Source: an uncultured Ilumatobacter sp. (GTDB lineage: Bacteria; Actinomycetota; Acidimicrobiia; Acidimicrobiales; Ilumatobacteraceae). Taken from it: DNA of 5,812 bases. The DNA lies in assembly GCA_938049325.1 (NCBI GenBank), contig CALICC010000165.1, positions 1 to 5,812 of the forward strand, given 5' to 3'. The position numbers and the translations under genes were made by a program. The notes under the pieces were generated by a model. That model saw only the letters and a list, made by a program, of their open reading frames with translations, made no database searches and was not told the origin of the DNA. Shown here piece after piece: positions 5,715 to 5,812 of this stretch (position 1 is the first letter of the stretch; every line of letters starts with the position of its first letter).

Positions 5715-5812
5715 TCAGAGCGAGATCGCCGGCGGCTCGGCGTAGACCTCGTCGAGGCGATAGTTGTTCACTCCGTCGGCTCCAGGCGCGGTGATCGTGT
5801 ATGCCTTGACGA
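5715..5812 (-). CDS. C-terminal end of an unidentified gene (partial)
   Basis: The last 31 codons plus stop of a minus-strand gene running off the right edge. It ends in VNNYRLDEVYAEPPAISL, followed by TGA at 5717 to 5715. The frame is open to the window edge and shows normal actinobacterial codon choice with G or C in most third positions. It is convergent with lldD, 22 bp from stop to stop. Too little is present to assign a family; no motif is recognisable. Confidence 0.6.
   Translation of the reverse strand, partial: VKAYTITAPGADGVNNYRLDEVYAEPPAISL

Overview
The window looks like chromosomal DNA from a GC-rich actinobacterium, possibly an Acidimicrobiia/Ilumatobacter-like lineage. That placement is an inference. 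It rests on the GC-rich coding bias, GTG and ATG starts, an L-lactate dehydrogenase whose motifs and N-terminal layout resemble mycobacterial LldD2, and start regions that look leaderless: a TAnnnT -10 box 6-8 nt before the start codon and no Shine-Dalgarno. No phage, transposase, rRNA, tRNA or CRISPR array is visible. Genes are dense.

Minus-strand block, bases 44-2694: a complete aconitate hydratase (755 aa, mitochondrial-type, all Fe-S and active-site residues present), followed by a small hypothetical protein whose reading frame overlaps the aconitase end and whose start is unclear.

Divergent control region, bases 2694-2717: only 23 bp separate the aconitase ATG from the ATG of a plus-strand glyoxalase-fold (VOC) protein. 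Two -10 boxes on opposite strands overlap around one TATA core, and a TGTATACA palindrome lies beside them. The VOC gene is joined by an ATGA overlap to a HutC-type GntR regulator with a UTRA ligand domain. The simplest reading is that this regulator binds the shared region and controls itself, the VOC gene and perhaps aconitase.

Repeat-flanked block, bases 3830-4443: two nearly identical 75-bp blocks, each two copies of a 36-bp interrupted palindrome separated by TGA (period 39 bp), flank a short META/HslJ-type predicted lipoprotein. The first block begins directly at the stop codon of the GntR gene. The second precedes an FMN-dependent L-lactate dehydrogenase (LldD2-like), and its sequence creates a false in-frame N-terminal extension of that gene.

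Right end: lldD ends in a hairpin shared with a convergent minus-strand gene, of which only the last 31 codons are present. The central carbon theme (TCA-cycle aconitase, lactate oxidation) is real, but a functional link between those genes is not shown by the sequence. The most unusual features are the overlapping divergent leaderless promoters and the dispersed paired-palindrome repeat.
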